Below, piece by piece: positions 5,887-7,278 of a DNA stretch of 7,278 bases. Every line of letters begins with the position of its first letter. The stretch's first letter is position 1. Under the pieces are notes generated by a model that was not told where the DNA came from, ran no database searches, and saw only the letters and a list, made by a program, of their open reading frames with translations. The translations under genes were made by a program, and so were the position numbers. Source of the DNA: an uncultured Bacilli bacterium (lineage in GTDB: Bacteria; Bacillota_I; Bacilli_A; RF39; UBA660); contig CANQOE010000059.1 of NCBI GenBank assembly GCA_947625315.1, forward strand, positions 1-7,278. Reading direction: 5' to 3'.

Positions 5887-7278
5887 TTATTTTGCATCTG
5901 TCATAATGATATATGGTTTATCGATTGTTCCTTCTCCTTCAGAAAAGCATACTTCAGACTTTAAATTGATAACAGGTCGAAAGCCACTTGCAATGAGTAT
6001 GCCGTAGTTATTAGTAAGAGCCCCACCGGATGAGATGCCAAATACATACGATATTCCATACGACGTTCCAAACAACGTTCCATCATCGAAGTAGCGAGGC
6101 GAAAGAGTCCAATAATAATTCCCTGTATATAACCAGTAACCATAGTTAGCTTTGCCAGAAAGACCTCCGGCATAAGCCACTTCATCTGCTGTTATTAGTC
6201 CTACTGGGACACTTAAGGCTCCATTACCTTTATTACTATCATCTGGTGTTGTATATAAATCTTCTTTATTTGGACACCCATAACTTGGATTTTTACTAGT
6301 TTCCAATCTTAAATATGCTCCATAATAAACAACTGTTTTTGAAGAAGTCCATCCTTTATTTGTTGCTTTTCCTGAATTAGTAGTACTATATGTTCTATCT
6401 CCACAGAATCCTGTTGTTCCATCTATAAGGTAACTATAACTACTCATATTAGTATTATACCATTCATCTATTATTGTTTTAGCATTACTTGGAGTGCCAT
6501 TTGTTCCGGAAGGTCGTTGTTGACCTTTAGTATACATGTATCCTACATATTCACTATTATTAGTAGAGTTATTAAATTTATATCCTGTATTATTTACTCC
6601 ATATCCTGTCATAAAATAGCCTTTTAAATCCTCATTGCCGTAATTAGGGTCTATATTGCTTGGATTGTTTCCTTCGCCAGCATAGATTAATCTTATTGTT
6701 CCATCTTCATTTATTCGGATTATTCGCCACCATATGTTTTGTCCTTCACTATTTTTTCCAAACTTTACCCAGTTATTGTTTACTGATCCTCTAAAATAAT
6801 AAGTTTCTTGTTCATTTTCGCCCGTTGTCTTATATAATCCATTATGAGTTGTATCTGTACACTTGTCAGATGATGATGTTTTTCTATGTTTTGAATTATC
6901 ACACGCGGTTTTACTAAAATTACTTACTTCTATTATTTCTTTTCCACTATTATCCGCTAGTATTTTATCTTTTGCTTTTTCCTTCTTTTCTATTGCTAAT
7001 TCACATACTGTTCCTCGATGTTTAGCACTGTCGGTTATTTTTAATTTTTTATTTTCGATTGTTATTTCTATTTCATTTTCTACTTTATTTCCTTCTCTTC
7101 TTGTACATGTAAAACTACTTATACTATATCCATTTTCTAATTGATAATCGAATATATAATTATTTTCTGTTATTCCTGGCCCACTCTTTAATACTTTATC
7201 TTCTTTTCCAGTTTCTTTAATTGTTAAAGTCCACCAGGGTTTGTTTACTACTTTCGTATTTATTATAGGTATTACTTG
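5887..7278 (-). CDS. Large surface protein with C-type-lectin-like C-terminal domain, 5' end outside window
   Basis: One frame runs open from the right edge to a TAA at 5889-5887, giving 463 visible residues. The internal ATG at 6612 is not the start, since coding continues upstream with conserved sequence. Order: a Lys/Glu-rich region with cysteines C58 (FTCT), C92, C126 and C140; then TYYFRGSVNNNWVKFG (159-174) and WWRIIRINEDGTIRLIYAG (183-201); then a Gly/Tyr/Asn-rich domain with YVGYMYTKG (244-252), GFCGDR (290-295), a GLITADEVAYAGG block (359-371), YWTLSP (389-394) and GFRPVINL (432-439). From memory, this architecture recurs in secreted, often prepilin-headed, multi-copy proteins of gut Firmicutes. 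The YWTLSP...G-F/V-RPVINL ending resembles the FGE/C-type-lectin-like fold (DUF6273/DUF1566-like) used for variable binding surfaces. Ligand unknown; export is inferred. Base composition rises sharply over the last third. Confidence 0.8.
   Translation of the reverse strand, partial: QVIPIINTKVVNKPWWTLTIKETGKEDKVLKSGPGITENNYIFDYQLENGYSISSFTCTRREGNKVENEIEITIENKKLKITDSAKHRGTVCELAIEKKEKAKDKILADNSGKEIIEVSNFSKTACDNSKHRKTSSSDKCTDTTHNGLYKTTGENEQETYYFRGSVNNNWVKFGKNSEGQNIWWRIIRINEDGTIRLIYAGEGNNPSNIDPNYGNEDLKGYFMTGYGVNNTGYKFNNSTNNSEYVGYMYTKGQQRPSGTNGTPSNAKTIIDEWYNTNMSSYSYLIDGTTGFCGDRTYSTTNSGKATNKGWTSSKTVVYYGAYLRLETSKNPSYGCPNKEDLYTTPDDSNKGNGALSVPVGLITADEVAYAGGLSGKANYGYWLYTGNYYWTLSPRYFDDGTLFGTSYGISYVFGISSGGALTNNYGILIASGFRPVINLKSEVCFSEGEGTIDKPYIIMTDAK
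5980..6114 (-). other. GC-raised, possibly variable segment of the lectin-like domain
   Basis: This is the stretch between the YWTLSP motif and the GFRP motif of the surface protein. The 60-base blocks from 6001 to 6180 have about 43-47% G+C, against roughly 22-30% in the gene's upstream part and in neighbouring genes. Codons rare elsewhere here (TCG, ACG, CGC, GGG, CTC) cluster in it. In related lectin-like proteins, residues in this position form the exposed, variable binding face. Variability itself cannot be seen from one copy. Confidence 0.4.

Noticed and set aside
5961..6185. 74-codon minus-strand open frame in another phase
   Set aside because: Overlaps the conserved YWTLSP-GFRP part of the surface protein; the GC-raised block simply has fewer stops.
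5887..6612. Surface-protein gene starting at the ATG at 6612
   Set aside because: The frame stays open to the window edge with conserved upstream sequence, and no Shine-Dalgarno of quality precedes this ATG.
6863..7144. 93-codon plus-strand open frame with hydrophobic product
   Set aside because: Antisense of the Lys/Glu/Ile-rich part of the surface protein, which yields Phe/Leu/Ser-rich antisense peptides by codon complement; no start signals.

Overview
The window comes from a very AT-rich, endospore-forming low-GC Firmicute (Bacillota). Codon use is strongly A/T-biased, Shine-Dalgarno sites are strong (GGAGG-type), and spoVAD ends in TGA while tryptophan is TGG, so the standard bacterial code applies. 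The tRNA gene encodes its own CCA. Together with the type of surface protein at the right edge, this suggests an uncultured gut Bacilli/Erysipelotrichia-like or CAG-type Firmicute. That placement is inference; no marker gene fixes the taxon.

Layout, left to right. Positions 2-517 (+) hold the 3' part of an unrecognised gene that runs off the left edge. A bidirectional terminator hairpin (649-683) separates it from everything else, which is on the minus strand. Read in the direction of transcription, the minus strand has three blocks. (1) A large partial surface-protein gene (7278 down to 5887) is open across the right edge and carries a C-terminal domain resembling the variable C-type-lectin/FGE-like fold. 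(2) After an AT-rich gap comes a compact spoVAC-spoVAD-spoVAE operon, driven by a well-matched sigma-G promoter and closed by a terminator that overlaps the last codons of spoVAE. (3) A second unit starts at an extended -10 promoter near 3719 and contains a single-pass membrane protein of unknown function, scpA, scpB and a pentapeptide-repeat protein. These four genes abut or overlap almost without gaps. tRNA-Leu(CAA), whose own promoter lies inside the end of the pentapeptide gene, follows before the 649-683 terminator.

How the genes work together. SpoVAC/AD/AE are the core of the SpoVA channel that moves dipicolinic acid into the forespore and releases it at germination; the sigma-G promoter fits forespore expression. 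ScpA and ScpB are the kleisin and winged-helix subunits of SMC condensin, which organises and segregates the chromosome. The membrane protein before scpA and the pentapeptide protein after scpB are tied to this pair by transcription and probably by translational coupling, so they are the best candidates here for an undescribed link.

No CRISPR array, insertion sequence or complete new defence system is visible. The most interesting items are the GC-raised, variable-looking end of the surface protein, the unusually regular pentapeptide helix next to condensin genes, and the unknown membrane protein co-transcribed with scpAB.
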